Assembly: GCF_022698145.1 (NCBI RefSeq)
Contig: NZ_JALDAX010000009.1
Location: forward strand, 62,001 to 126,000
DNA from: Streptomyces spinosisporus
Lineage (GTDB): Bacteria > Actinomycetota > Actinomycetes > Streptomycetales > Streptomycetaceae
Direction of reading: 5' to 3'
Length of the DNA stretch: 64,000 bases
The stretch's first letter is position 1; every line of letters begins with the position of its first letter. The notes beneath the pieces are model-generated. The model worked only from the letters and a program-made list of their open reading frames with translations, was not told the DNA's origin and ran no database searches. Positions 38,143 to 47,012 of the stretch are shown piece after piece. Both the position numbers and the translations under genes were made by a program.

Positions 38143-38183
38143 GTGATACGGCGTACGGAAACAGAACGGCGTACGGTGACGCT

Positions 38184-38894
38184 GTGGATCTGATCTGGGA
38201 GCGCCCCGAACCGCGTGGCCGGACCGTCGTGCCGATCGACCGCGGCCGGATCGTGGCGGCCGCGGTCGCGCTGGCCGACGCCGAGGGGCTGTCCGGCCTG
38301 TCGATGCGCAAGGTCGCCGCCGAACTGCAGGTGAGCCCGATGCGCCTGTACGGCTACGTCGCCACCAAGGAAGAACTGCTCGACCTGATGGCCGACCAGG
38401 TGTACGGAGAGATCGCGGGCGCGCTCGGGGGTGCATCAGGAGGGGAGTCGGTGTCCGGATGGGAGGCGGTGCTACGCACGATCGCCGTCACCACCCGGGA
38501 CTGCGCCCTGCGACACGAATGGTTCGTCGAACTGATCGGCGGACGGCCACATCTGGGCCCCAACGCCCTGGACGTCATGGAGGCGACCGCCTCGGCCCTG
38601 GCCAGCGCCCTGGGTCCGGACGGCGGCGGCCGTCTCATGGCGGCCCTCGGCGTCTTCAACGCCTATCTGGTCGGCGCCGTCCGCAACGAGGTCACCGAGC
38701 TGCGCCAGAGCCGGGAGACCGGCACCGACGAGACGCAGTGGCGGGCGTCGGTCGGGGGCTACCTCGGCCGGCGGATCGCGACCGGGCGCTACCCCACCAT
38801 GCAACGGGTCCTCGAAGGGGCGGAGAACGACGCCATCGAGACCTTCGACGCCGAGGTCGAGATCATCATCCGCGGTGTGACCCGCACGGAGTGA
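38184..38894 (+). CDS. TetR-family transcriptional regulator
   Basis: A 236-residue TetR/AcrR repressor. The HTH lies at about 20-65: IVAAAVALADAEGLSGLSMR and VAAELQVSPMRLYGYVATK, with the canonical Tyr-Gly before the recognition-helix end. The C-terminal region resembles TetR_C domains binding tetracycline-like ligands (VEWFVELIGGRP-like segment and late helices). The start is a GTG at 38184; a second GTG at 38229 would shorten it. It is divergent from the FAD monooxygenase and presumably represses both genes. Confidence 0.92.
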   Translation: MDLIWERPEPRGRTVVPIDRGRIVAAAVALADAEGLSGLSMRKVAAELQVSPMRLYGYVATKEELLDLMADQVYGEIAGALGGASGGESVSGWEAVLRTIAVTTRDCALRHEWFVELIGGRPHLGPNALDVMEATASALASALGPDGGGRLMAALGVFNAYLVGAVRNEVTELRQSRETGTDETQWRASVGGYLGRRIATGRYPTMQRVLEGAENDAIETFDAEVEIIIRGVTRTE

Positions 38895-38931
38895 CCATGG
38901 GGTGCGCCTCGTGACCACGGACGGCGAGAAC

Positions 38932-39023
38932 GCCGACGCACTCGACGCCGGCTCCATCCCGAACTCGACGCCACCTGCATCTCGAACTCGCCGCCGGCTA
39001 CATCTCGAACGCGCCCCGAAGCC
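38932..39023. repeat. 23-bp tandem repeats between TetR and MarR genes
   Basis: CATCCCGAACTCG (38955), CATCTCGAACTCG (38978) and CATCTCGAACGCG (39001) start units of exactly 23 bp, and the 23 bp before them (from 38932) match the second half of the unit. The array fills the gap between the convergent TetR and MarR genes and codes for nothing convincing. Confidence 0.85.
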
Positions 39024-39026
39024 GCC

Positions 39027-39482
39027 TCAGCAGCGCCCCGCCGGCTCGGGCACCCCGTCCACGAGCGCGTCCAGCAGCCCGCCGAGGACCGTGCGCTGCT
39101 CGTCCGTGAGCGGTGCGAGCACCTCCTCGGCGGCGGCCCTGCGGGCCGCGAACACCGCACGTACGGCCTTGTGCCCGTCCTCGGTGAGTTCGATCCGGAT
39201 CACCCGGCGGTTGGTCGGATCGGGCACCCGGCGGACCTTGCCGCTCGCCTCCAGGCCGTCCACCAGCGTGGTCACGGCGCGCGGGACGACCTCCAGGCGC
39301 TCGGCGAGGTCCGCCATGCGCGGCGGCGCGTCGTAGTGCGCCAGCGTGCGCAGCAGCCGGGACTGGGCCGGGGTGACCCCCAGGCCCGCCCGTTCGATCT
39401 GGCGTTTCTGGATGCGGTGCATGCGCCGAGTGAACCGCAGCAGTTGCTCGGCGAGCAGGCTGTCGGGATCCGGGGTCGTCAT
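39027..39482 (-). CDS. MarR-family transcriptional regulator
   Basis: A 151-residue MarR protein. Helices and wing read SRLLRTLAHYDAPPRMADLA, ERLEVVPRAVTTLVDGLEA and VRRVPDPTNRRVIRIELT, the last being the beta wing with the DPTNRR element. It is divergent from an ABC multidrug exporter, with an inverted repeat in the 118-bp gap, so it very likely represses the exporter until a small phenolic or drug ligand binds. Confidence 0.93.
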   Translation of the reverse strand: MTTPDPDSLLAEQLLRFTRRMHRIQKRQIERAGLGVTPAQSRLLRTLAHYDAPPRMADLAERLEVVPRAVTTLVDGLEASGKVRRVPDPTNRRVIRIELTEDGHKAVRAVFAARRAAAEEVLAPLTDEQRTVLGGLLDALVDGVPEPAGRC

Positions 39483-39507
39483 GCGGGAACAATATCAGGA
39501 CCTATTT

Positions 39508-39530
39508 CATTGTGAGCATAGGTAACAATG
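39508..39530. promoter_or_regulatory. CATTGT-N11-ACAATG inverted repeat, putative MarR operator
   Basis: CATTGT (39508-39513) and ACAATG (39525-39530) form perfect half-sites with 11 bp between, in an unusually AT-rich stretch between the MarR gene and the ABC exporter. A further AACAAT element lies at 39488. Binding by the adjacent MarR is inference. Confidence 0.75.
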
Positions 39531-39600
39531 AGCTAAGCTCCGCCAGTCGGCGCCGTAGCGGATGCGCGCCGGCTCTCGTCCTCCCCTCCCGTAGGAGCCC

Positions 39601-41403
39601 ATGAACCCCGATCGAGAACCCCGCTGGACACCACCTGCCGACGCCAAGGAACAGCCACGGCAGGTGCGTCGCATCCTCAGACTCTTCCGTCCCTACCGCG
39701 CCCGTCTCGCCGTCGTCGGCCTGCTGGTCGGCGCCGCGTCGCTCGTCTCCGTGGCCACGCCCTTCCTGTTGAAGGCCGTCCTCGACGTCGCGATCCCCGA
39801 GGGCCGCACCGGCCTGCTCAGCCTGCTCGCGCTCGGCATGATCCTCAGCGCCGTCCTCACCAGCGTCTTCGGCGTCCTGCAGACCCTGATCTCCACGACG
39901 GTCGGCCAGCGCGTCATGCACGACCTGCGCACCGCCGTCTACGGCCGCCTGCAGCGCATGTCGCTCGCGTTCTTCACCCGCACCCGCACCGGCGAGGTCC
40001 AGTCCCGCATCGCCAACGACATCGGCGGCATGCAGGCCACGGTCACCTCCACCGCCACCTCCCTGGTCTCCAACCTGACCAGCGTGGTCGCCACCGTCGT
40101 CGCGATGATCGCCCTCGACTGGCGGCTGACCATCGTCTCGCTGCTGCTGCTCCCGGTCTTCGTGTGGGTCAGCCGCCGGGTCGGCAACGAGCGCAAGAAG
40201 ATCACCACCCAGCGCCAGAAGCAGATGGCCGCCATGGCCGCCACCGTCACCGAGTCGCTCTCCGTCAGCGGCATCCTGCTCGGCCGCACCATGGGCCGCT
40301 CCGACTCGCTCACGCGGTCCTTCGCCGAGGAGTCCGAGGGCCTGGTCGACCTCGAGGTCAGGTCGAACATGGCCGGCCGCTGGCGGATGGCCGTCATCAC
40401 GATCGTCATGGCCGCCATGCCGGCCGTCATCTACTGGACCGCGGGCATCGCCCTGCAGATGGGCGGCCCACAGGTCTCCATCGGCACGATCGTCGCCTTC
40501 GTCTCGCTCCAGCAGGGCCTGTTCCGCCCGGCGGTCAGCCTGCTGTCGACCGGCGTCCAGATCCAGACCTCGCTCGCCCTCTTCCAGCGCATCTTCGAAT
40601 ACCTCGACCTGCCGATCGACATCACCGAGCGGGACAACCCCGTCCACCTGGACCAGATCAAGGGCGAAGTGCGCTTCGAGGACGTGGAGTTCCGGTACGA
40701 CGACAAGGGCGGGCCGATCCTCCACGGCATCGACGTCACCGTCCCGGCCGGCAGCAGCCTCGCGATCGTCGGCCCCACCGGCGCCGGAAAGTCCACGCTC
40801 GGCTACCTCGTCCCGCGGCTCTACGACGTCAGCGGCGGCCGCGTCACCCTCGACGGCATCGACGTACGCGACCTGGACTTCGACACCCTGGCGCGCGCCG
40901 TGGGCGTCGTCTCGCAGGAGACGTACCTCTTCCACGCCTCGGTCGCCGAGAACCTGCGCTTCGCCAAGCCGGACGCCACCGACGAGGAGCTGCGCACGGC
41001 CGCGAAGGCGGCCCAGATCCACGACCACATCGCGTCCCTGCCCGACGGCTACGACACGATCGTCGGCGAGCGCGGCCACCGCTTCTCCGGTGGTGAGAAG
41101 CAGCGCCTGGCCATCGCCCGCACCATCCTGCGCGATCCGCCGGTCCTGATCCTCGACGAGGCGACCAGCGCCCTGGACAACCGCACCGAAGCCGCCGTCC
41201 AGGCCGCGATCGACGCCCTGTCGGCCGACCGCACCACGCTCACCATCGCGCACCGCCTGTCGACCATCCGTGGCGCCGACCAGATCGCGGTCCTCGACTC
41301 CGGGAGCGTCGCCGAACGCGGCACGCACGAGGAACTGCTGGAACTGGACGGGCGGTATGCGGCTCTCGTACGCCGGGATGCCCAACTGAAGCCGACGAGC
41401 TGA
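39601..41403 (+). CDS. ABC multidrug exporter (fused membrane and ATPase domains)
   Basis: A 600-residue type I ABC exporter, probably a homodimer. Six membrane helices (about 30-320) precede an ATPase domain with all elements intact: Walker A VGPTGAGKST near 392, Q-loop VSQETYLF, signature FSGGEKQRLAIAR near 496, Walker B LILDEATSALD, H-loop IAHRLST. It resembles LmrA/MsbA-type drug and lipid exporters. The start ATG follows GTAGGAG. The divergent MarR gene and the inverted repeat suggest drug-inducible expression. Confidence 0.95.
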   Translation: MNPDREPRWTPPADAKEQPRQVRRILRLFRPYRARLAVVGLLVGAASLVSVATPFLLKAVLDVAIPEGRTGLLSLLALGMILSAVLTSVFGVLQTLISTTVGQRVMHDLRTAVYGRLQRMSLAFFTRTRTGEVQSRIANDIGGMQATVTSTATSLVSNLTSVVATVVAMIALDWRLTIVSLLLLPVFVWVSRRVGNERKKITTQRQKQMAAMAATVTESLSVSGILLGRTMGRSDSLTRSFAEESEGLVDLEVRSNMAGRWRMAVITIVMAAMPAVIYWTAGIALQMGGPQVSIGTIVAFVSLQQGLFRPAVSLLSTGVQIQTSLALFQRIFEYLDLPIDITERDNPVHLDQIKGEVRFEDVEFRYDDKGGPILHGIDVTVPAGSSLAIVGPTGAGKSTLGYLVPRLYDVSGGRVTLDGIDVRDLDFDTLARAVGVVSQETYLFHASVAENLRFAKPDATDEELRTAAKAAQIHDHIASLPDGYDTIVGERGHRFSGGEKQRLAIARTILRDPPVLILDEATSALDNRTEAAVQAAIDALSADRTTLTIAHRLSTIRGADQIAVLDSGSVAERGTHEELLELDGRYAALVRRDAQLKPTS

Positions 41404-41446
41404 AGATATGCCGGGTTTGTAGCGTTATGCGGGTTACCGTGCCCGC

Positions 41447-42286
41447 ATGCAGAAGAACACTCCGCCACGGAGCCAGATTCGACTCACGCGGCGCGGCAAG
41501 CTCGTCCTCGTCGTGACCGGGGCCGTCGTGGCCGGCACCGCCGTGGCGGTACCGCTGTGGATGATCCGGAGCAGCGAGGTCGCGCGGCCCGCGTCCCTGG
41601 TGATCCCGGAGGGCTGGCGCGCGAGCCAGATCTACGCCGCCGTGGACAAGGCCCTCACCCTGCCCGCGGGCACCACCAGGAAGTCGGTGGCGAAAGCCCA
41701 TCTGAAGCTGCCGAAGGACGCCGAGGGCAACCCCGAGGGCTACCTCTTCCCGGCGACCTATCCCGTCCCCGAGAAGGCGACCCCCGAGTCCCTGCTGACG
41801 GCCATGGCCCGGACGGCCGACAGGAAGTTCAACGGCGCCCCGATCGCGGCCGGTGCGCAGCGCAACGCCATGAACGTCTACCAGGCGGTCACCGTCGCGA
41901 GCATCGTGCAGGCCGAGGCCGCATCGAAGGCCGACATGGGCAAGGTGGCCCGGGTCGTCTTCAACCGGCTCGAGCGCGGGATGCCTCTGCAGATGGACTC
42001 CACCCTCAACTACGCCCTCAACCGCACGACCCTGAAGACGACCGCCACCGACACCAAGGTCGACAGCCCCTACAACTCCTACCAACGCATGGGGCTGCCG
42101 CCGACGCCGATCGACAACCCGGGCGAGGACGCCATGCGCGCCGCGATCAGCCCGACCCCGGGCGACTGGCTGTACTTCGTCACCGTCAAACCGGGCGACA
42201 CGCGCTTCACCGCCGACTTCGCCCAGCACCAGCGCAACGTGGCCGAGTTCAACGCCAACCAGAAGAAGGCGTCGCCGTCCACGTGA
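41447..42286 (+). CDS. MltG-like (YceG) endolytic transglycosylase paralogue
   Basis: A 279-residue single-pass membrane protein of the MltG/YceG family, which cuts glycan strands during peptidoglycan synthesis. It has a short basic N-terminus, a membrane helix (about 18-40), and the family blocks VASIVQAEA with the probable catalytic Glu, VFNRLERGMPLQMDSTLNYAL (in two pieces) and LPPTPIDNPGEDA. It is shorter than the main mltG product, which usually carries a long N-terminal extension, so it is probably a second copy. Neighbours do not explain its role. Confidence 0.9.
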   Translation: MQKNTPPRSQIRLTRRGKLVLVVTGAVVAGTAVAVPLWMIRSSEVARPASLVIPEGWRASQIYAAVDKALTLPAGTTRKSVAKAHLKLPKDAEGNPEGYLFPATYPVPEKATPESLLTAMARTADRKFNGAPIAAGAQRNAMNVYQAVTVASIVQAEAASKADMGKVARVVFNRLERGMPLQMDSTLNYALNRTTLKTTATDTKVDSPYNSYQRMGLPPTPIDNPGEDAMRAAISPTPGDWLYFVTVKPGDTRFTADFAQHQRNVAEFNANQKKASPST

Positions 42287-42325
42287 GTCTGACGGGTCGT
42301 CACGTGATGTGAGCGCGGTGGGCCG

Positions 42326-43441
42326 TCACGCGACGGCGGGCTCCTCCTCGGTGTGCGCGGCCTCCTCGGTGTGCGCGGCCTTCTCGGCGAGCAGCCGCCG
42401 GATGTCCCGTACCGCCGCCCGGCCCGCCCGGTTGGCGCCGATGGTGCTGGCCGAGGGGCCGTAGCCGACGAGGTGGACGCGTGGGTCGGCGACGGAACGA
42501 GTGCCCTCGACGCGGATGCCACCGCCCGGTTCGCGGAGCCGTAGCGGGGCCAGGTGGTCGATCGCGGCGCGGAAGCCGGTGGCCCACAGGATGACGTCGG
42601 CGTCGACGTGCCGCCCGTCGTTCCAGGCCACCCCGTCCGGCGTGATCCGGTCGAACATCGGCTGCCGGTCGAGGACGCCGTCGGCGATGCCCTGCCGGAT
42701 CGCGTCGTTCAGCGGCAGTCCGGTCACCGAGACGACGCTCTTGGGCGGCAGCCCCTGCCGCACCCGCTCCTTCACCAGCGCGACCGCGGCCCGGCCGTAC
42801 TCCTCGGTGAACGGACCCTCGCGGTAGACGGGCGGCCGCCGGGTCACCCAGGTGGTGGCGGCCGCGAACGGCGCGATCTCCAGCAGATGCTGGGTGCCGG
42901 AGGCGCCGCCGCCCACCACGATCACCCGCTGCCCGGCGAAGGCCTCGGGCCCCGGGTACTGCGCGGTGTGCAACTGCCGTCCGCGGAAGGTCTCCTGACC
43001 GGGGTATCGCGGCCAGAACGGCCGGTCCCAGGTGCCGGTCGCATTGATCAGCGCCCGCGTCGACCAGTCGCCGTCCGAGGTCTCGACGAGCAGACGCCCG
43101 TCGGAGCCCTCGCGCACCGCACGCACCTCCACGGGCCGCCGCACCCGCAGATCGAAGGTGCGCTCGTACGTGGCGAAGTACTCGGCGATGACCTCGGAGG
43201 ACGGCCGCGCCGGATCGGCGTCCGTCAGCTCCATGCCGGGCAGCGAGTGCATCCCGTGGACCTTGCCGTACGTCAGCGACGGCCACCGGAACTGCCAGGC
43301 GCCGCCCGGACCGGGGGAGTGGTCAAGGACCACGAAGTCGCGCTCCGGCTCGTAACCGGTGCGCCGCAGGTGATAGGCGCTGGACAGACCGGCCTGCCCG
43401 GCGCCTACGACGACTGCCTCGACCTCACGCGTGTTGTTCAC
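42326..43441 (-). CDS. flavin-containing monooxygenase (FMO/CzcO-like)
   Basis: A 371-residue NAD(P)H-dependent flavoprotein with two Rossmann sites: VVGAGQAGLSSAYHL at the N-terminus (FAD) and VVGGGASGTQ in the middle (NADPH). The FMO-identifying motif FxGxxxHxxxY is present as FRGRQLHTAQY. Relatives oxidise sulphur or nitrogen centres or ketones. The start is a GTG (43441), giving VNNTREVEAVVV. The C-terminus carries a small duplication (AAHTEEAAHTEE) from a repeated 18-bp sequence. It is convergent with mltG-like and divergent from yjbQ. Confidence 0.85.
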   Translation of the reverse strand: MNNTREVEAVVVGAGQAGLSSAYHLRRTGYEPERDFVVLDHSPGPGGAWQFRWPSLTYGKVHGMHSLPGMELTDADPARPSSEVIAEYFATYERTFDLRVRRPVEVRAVREGSDGRLLVETSDGDWSTRALINATGTWDRPFWPRYPGQETFRGRQLHTAQYPGPEAFAGQRVIVVGGGASGTQHLLEIAPFAAATTWVTRRPPVYREGPFTEEYGRAAVALVKERVRQGLPPKSVVSVTGLPLNDAIRQGIADGVLDRQPMFDRITPDGVAWNDGRHVDADVILWATGFRAAIDHLAPLRLREPGGGIRVEGTRSVADPRVHLVGYGPSASTIGANRAGRAAVRDIRRLLAEKAAHTEEAAHTEEEPAVA

Positions 43442-43534
43442 GCTTCTACAAACTCGGACGAGGCCGCGGATCTTCCCGTGCGGGGCGGCTCGGCCCTGCG
43501 GTGTGGACCGGCGCGGATGGGTCACGATGGAGGC

Positions 43535-43957
43535 ATGTCAGATGCCTTCACCACCCGAATCCTGAACGTCTCCACCGGCTCCAGGGAGAGGGTCGTCGAC
43601 CTGACCCACGACTGCGAGACCTTCCTGCGCGAGGCGGCCGTCGGCCGTGACGGTCTCCTCAACGTCTTCGTCCCGCACGCCACCGCCGGAATCGCCGTCC
43701 TGGAAACGGGCGCCGGCAGCGACGACGACCTCCTCGCCACCCTGCACACCCTCCTCCCCGCCGACGACCGCTGGCAGCACCGCCACGGCAGCCCCGGCCA
43801 CGGCCGCGACCACGTCCTCCCGGCCATCGTCCCGCCCCACGCCACCCTGCCGGTCATCGCCGGCCACCTGGAACTGGGCACCTGGCAGTCCGTCTGCCTC
43901 GTCGACACGAACAAGGACAACCCGAACCGCACGGTACGGCTGTCGTTCCTGGCGTGA
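43535..43957 (+). CDS. YjbQ (UPF0047) family protein
   Basis: A 140-residue trimeric UPF0047/YjbQ fold protein. Blocks: FVPHATAGIAVLE, a central HGSPGHGRDHVLP and GTWQSVCLVDTN. Some YjbQ proteins show weak thiamine-phosphate synthase activity and the family is often annotated that way, but the true role is uncertain. The start ATG at 43535 is preceded by GGAGG. It is convergent with pntB, with only 22 bp between stops. Confidence 0.9.
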   Translation: MSDAFTTRILNVSTGSRERVVDLTHDCETFLREAAVGRDGLLNVFVPHATAGIAVLETGAGSDDDLLATLHTLLPADDRWQHRHGSPGHGRDHVLPAIVPPHATLPVIAGHLELGTWQSVCLVDTNKDNPNRTVRLSFLA

Positions 43958-43979
43958 GCAGGGCCGTCCGGCGGAAGCC

Positions 43980-45446
43980 TCAGCGCCCCGCCAACGAAGT
44001 CTGCCGCCCCGTCGATGACTCCCCGTGGTGGCCGTCGGAGCCGAGTGTGTGCAGGATTGCCTCCACGCTCTGTTTGGCGTCGCCGAAGAGCATGGCGCTG
44101 TTCTCGCGGAAGAAGAGCGGGTTCTGTACGCCCGCGTAGCCGGAGGCCATCGAGCGCTTGAAGACGATGACCTGCTCCGACTCCCAGACGCGCAGGACCG
44201 GCATACCGGCGATCGGGCTGCTCGGGTCGTCCATGGCGGCCGGGTTGACGGTGTCGTTGGCGCCGATGACCAGGACGACGGAGGTGTCGGCGAAGTCGTC
44301 GTTGATCTCGTCCATCTCCAGGACGATGTCGTAGGGCACCTTCGCCTCGGCCAGGAGCACGTTCATGTGGCCGGGCAGCCGGCCGGCGACGGGGTGGACG
44401 CCGAAGCGGACCTCCACGCCCCGCTCGCGCAACCGCCGCGTGAGCTCGGCGACCGGGTGCTGGGCCTGGGCGACAGCCATGCCGTAACCGGGCGTGATGA
44501 TCACCGAGCGGGCCTGGGCGAGCATCTCGGCCGCCTCCGCGGCACGCACCTCGCGGTGCTCGCCCTGCTCCTCCTGGCCCCCGGACGGTGCCTCGATGCC
44601 GAAGCCGCCCGCGATGACGGAGAGGAAGGAGCGGTTCATGGCCTTGCACATGATGTACGACAGGTAGGCGCCGGAGGAGCCGACCAGTGCACCGGTGACG
44701 ATCAGCAGGTTGTTGTTGAGCAGGAAGCCGGCCGCGGCGGCCGCCCAGCCGGAGTAGCTGTTCAGCATGGAGACGACCACGGGCATGTCGCCGCCGCCGA
44801 TCGAGGCCACCAGGTGCCAGCCCAGTGCCAGGGCCAGCGCGGTCACGGCGATCATCAGCGGCAGGCTGGGGCTGATCGTGAACCAGACGGTCAGCGCGAC
44901 GAACGCGACGAGCGCGCCGATGTTGAGCGCGTTCTTGCCGGGCAGCATCAGCGGACGGGACTTGATCCGGGCCGACAGCTTCAGGAACGCGACGACGGAG
45001 CCGGTGAAGGTGACCGCGCCGATGAAGATGCCGATGAACACCTCGGCGTGGTGGATGCCCAGCAGGTCGGCGCCGATCCGGGTCTGCGCGTCGCCGTGCG
45101 ACTCCACCTCCAGGTAGCTGTTCCAGCCCACCAGCACCGCGGCGAGGCCGACGAAACTGTGCAGCACCGCGATCAGTTCGGGCATCTGCGTCATCTCGAC
45201 CCTGCGGGCGCGCCACAGCCCGATCGCCGCACCGACCGCGGTGGCGACAAGGATCAGCGCCACCGCACCGGCGCTGATGCTCTGCGCGGCCACCACGATC
45301 GTGGCGATGAGTGCGAGGGCCATGCCGGCGATGCCGTAGACGACGCCGGCACGGGAGGTGCGGTGCTGGGACAGGCCGGCCAGGCTGAGGATGAACAGCA
45401 GGGCGGCGACCAGGTCGGCCGCGTGGGAGGCCGTCGTGGAGGTCAT
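43980..45446 (-). CDS. pntB: NAD(P) transhydrogenase beta subunit
   Basis: The 488-residue PntB subunit: about nine membrane helices in the N-terminal two thirds, then the NADP-binding dIII domain with GYGMAVAQAQHPVAEL, GVHPVAGRLPGHMNVLLAEA and VIGANDTVNPAA. With PntA it couples proton flow across the membrane to hydride transfer from NADH to NADP, supplying NADPH. Gene order (pntA first, 6 bp gap) and orientation are standard for the two-subunit enzyme. Confidence 0.96.
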   Translation of the reverse strand: MTSTTASHAADLVAALLFILSLAGLSQHRTSRAGVVYGIAGMALALIATIVVAAQSISAGAVALILVATAVGAAIGLWRARRVEMTQMPELIAVLHSFVGLAAVLVGWNSYLEVESHGDAQTRIGADLLGIHHAEVFIGIFIGAVTFTGSVVAFLKLSARIKSRPLMLPGKNALNIGALVAFVALTVWFTISPSLPLMIAVTALALALGWHLVASIGGGDMPVVVSMLNSYSGWAAAAAGFLLNNNLLIVTGALVGSSGAYLSYIMCKAMNRSFLSVIAGGFGIEAPSGGQEEQGEHREVRAAEAAEMLAQARSVIITPGYGMAVAQAQHPVAELTRRLRERGVEVRFGVHPVAGRLPGHMNVLLAEAKVPYDIVLEMDEINDDFADTSVVLVIGANDTVNPAAMDDPSSPIAGMPVLRVWESEQVIVFKRSMASGYAGVQNPLFFRENSAMLFGDAKQSVEAILHTLGSDGHHGESSTGRQTSLAGR

Positions 45447-45452
45447 CTCGGC

Positions 45453-47012
45453 TCAGCCTTTCGAGAACATGGACAGCATGCGACGGGTGACGGCGAAACC
45501 TCCGAAGACGTTGACGCTCGTCAGCAGGATCGCCACGCACGACAGTGCGGTGACGAGGGTGTTCTCGTGCCCGATCTGCAGCAGGGCACCGATCACGACG
45601 ATCCCGGAGATCGCGTTGGTCACCGACATCAGCGGTGTGTGCAGCGCGTGGTGCACCTTGCCGATGACGTAGTAGCCGATCACCACCGCCAGCGCGAACA
45701 CCGTGAAGTTCTCGGCGAGTTGGGCCGGAGCGAAGGCGACCAGCAGGAACATCGCGAGCATCCCGAGCCCGATCAGACCGAAGCGGAGCGCGGGTGTGAG
45801 CCTCGGGCGCTCGGGCTCGGGCTCGACGGGTGCAGCCTCGGCCGTCTGTGCGGCGGGTGCGGCCGAGACCGCGACGGGCGGCGGCGGCCAGGTGATCTCG
45901 CCGCCGCGCACCACGGTCACGGCCCGCTGCACGACGTCGTCGAAATCGACGGTCAGCCGGCCGTCCTTGCCGGGGGTGAGCAGCTTGACCAGGTTGGCCA
46001 GGTTGGTGCCGAAGAGCTGCGAGGCCTGGGCGGGCAGCCGGGAGGCCAGGTCGGTGTAGCCGATGATGGTCACGCCGTTGTCGGTGACCACCGTGCGGCC
46101 CGCCACGGTTCCCTCCACATTGCCGCCCATCGCGGCGGCCATGTCGACGATGACGCTGCCCGGTTTCATCGCCGCCACGTCGGCGGCCGTCAGCAGGCGC
46201 GGGGCGGGCCGGCCCGGGATCAGCGCCGTGGTGATGACGATGTCCACGTCCTGGGCCTGCTCGTGGTAGAGCTCGGCGGCGGCGCGGTCGTAGTCCGCGG
46301 AGGTCGCCTTGGCGTAGCCGTCGGTGCTCGCCTCCTGGACCACGTCCACCGGCAGGTACTCGCCGCCCAGCGACCTCACCTGGTCCGCGACCTCGGGGCG
46401 CGGGTCGGTGGCGCGCACGACGGCGCCGAGGGAAGACGCGGCGCCGATCGCCGCGAGCCCGGCGACGCCCGCACCGGCGACGAGGACCTTCGCCGGGGGG
46501 ACCTTGCCGGCCGCGGTGACCTGGCCGGTGAAGAACCTGCCGAAGACATGCGCGGCCTCGATGACCGCGCGGTACCCGGCGATGTTCGCCATCGAGGACA
46601 GCACGTCCATCGACTGGGCCCGCGAGATGCGCGGCACCGCGTCCAGGGCCAGCGCGGTCACCCCGGCCTGCGACAGCTCCTGCAGCAGTTCGGGGTTCTG
46701 CGCGGGCGCGAGGAGGCCGACGACGGTCGCGCCCTCGCGCAGCCGGGTGATCTCCGAGGCGGTGGGGGCGTTCACCTTCAGAACGACATCCGCGTTCCAG
46801 GCTTCGCCGATCTGCGCGCCGGCCTCGACGTACGCCTGGTCGTCGAAGCCCGAGGCCTCGCCGGCCCCGGTCTCGACGACGGCCTCGTAGCCGCACTTCA
46901 GTAGCAGCCGCACCGTCGTGGGGGTCGCGGCGACGCGCGTCTCCCCGGAGGCGGACTCGGCGACTACGCCGATGAGCTGCGGAGGGTGGTGCGAGGGTGC
47001 ATCAGCCGACAT
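45453..47012 (-). CDS. pntA: NAD(P) transhydrogenase alpha subunit
   Basis: The 519-residue PntA subunit: an N-terminal alanine-dehydrogenase-like dI domain binding NAD (ETRVAATPTTVRLLLKCGYEAV, KVLVAGAGVAGLAAIG, TALIPGRPAPRL), a Pro/Ala linker, and four membrane helices at the C-terminus (FGLIGLGMLAMFLLVAFAP and after). It is a single fused alpha chain as in E. coli. It precedes pntB by 6 bp and has its own promoter region of about 290 bp shared with the divergent MFS permease. Confidence 0.96.
   Translation of the reverse strand: MSADAPSHHPPQLIGVVAESASGETRVAATPTTVRLLLKCGYEAVVETGAGEASGFDDQAYVEAGAQIGEAWNADVVLKVNAPTASEITRLREGATVVGLLAPAQNPELLQELSQAGVTALALDAVPRISRAQSMDVLSSMANIAGYRAVIEAAHVFGRFFTGQVTAAGKVPPAKVLVAGAGVAGLAAIGAASSLGAVVRATDPRPEVADQVRSLGGEYLPVDVVQEASTDGYAKATSADYDRAAAELYHEQAQDVDIVITTALIPGRPAPRLLTAADVAAMKPGSVIVDMAAAMGGNVEGTVAGRTVVTDNGVTIIGYTDLASRLPAQASQLFGTNLANLVKLLTPGKDGRLTVDFDDVVQRAVTVVRGGEITWPPPPVAVSAAPAAQTAEAAPVEPEPERPRLTPALRFGLIGLGMLAMFLLVAFAPAQLAENFTVFALAVVIGYYVIGKVHHALHTPLMSVTNAISGIVVIGALLQIGHENTLVTALSCVAILLTSVNVFGGFAVTRRMLSMFSKG

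Noticed and set aside
44025..46904. Long plus-strand open frame opposite pntA and pntB
   Set aside because: Composition and lack of motifs show it is a mirror of the transhydrogenase genes; pntAB motifs are unambiguous on the minus strand.
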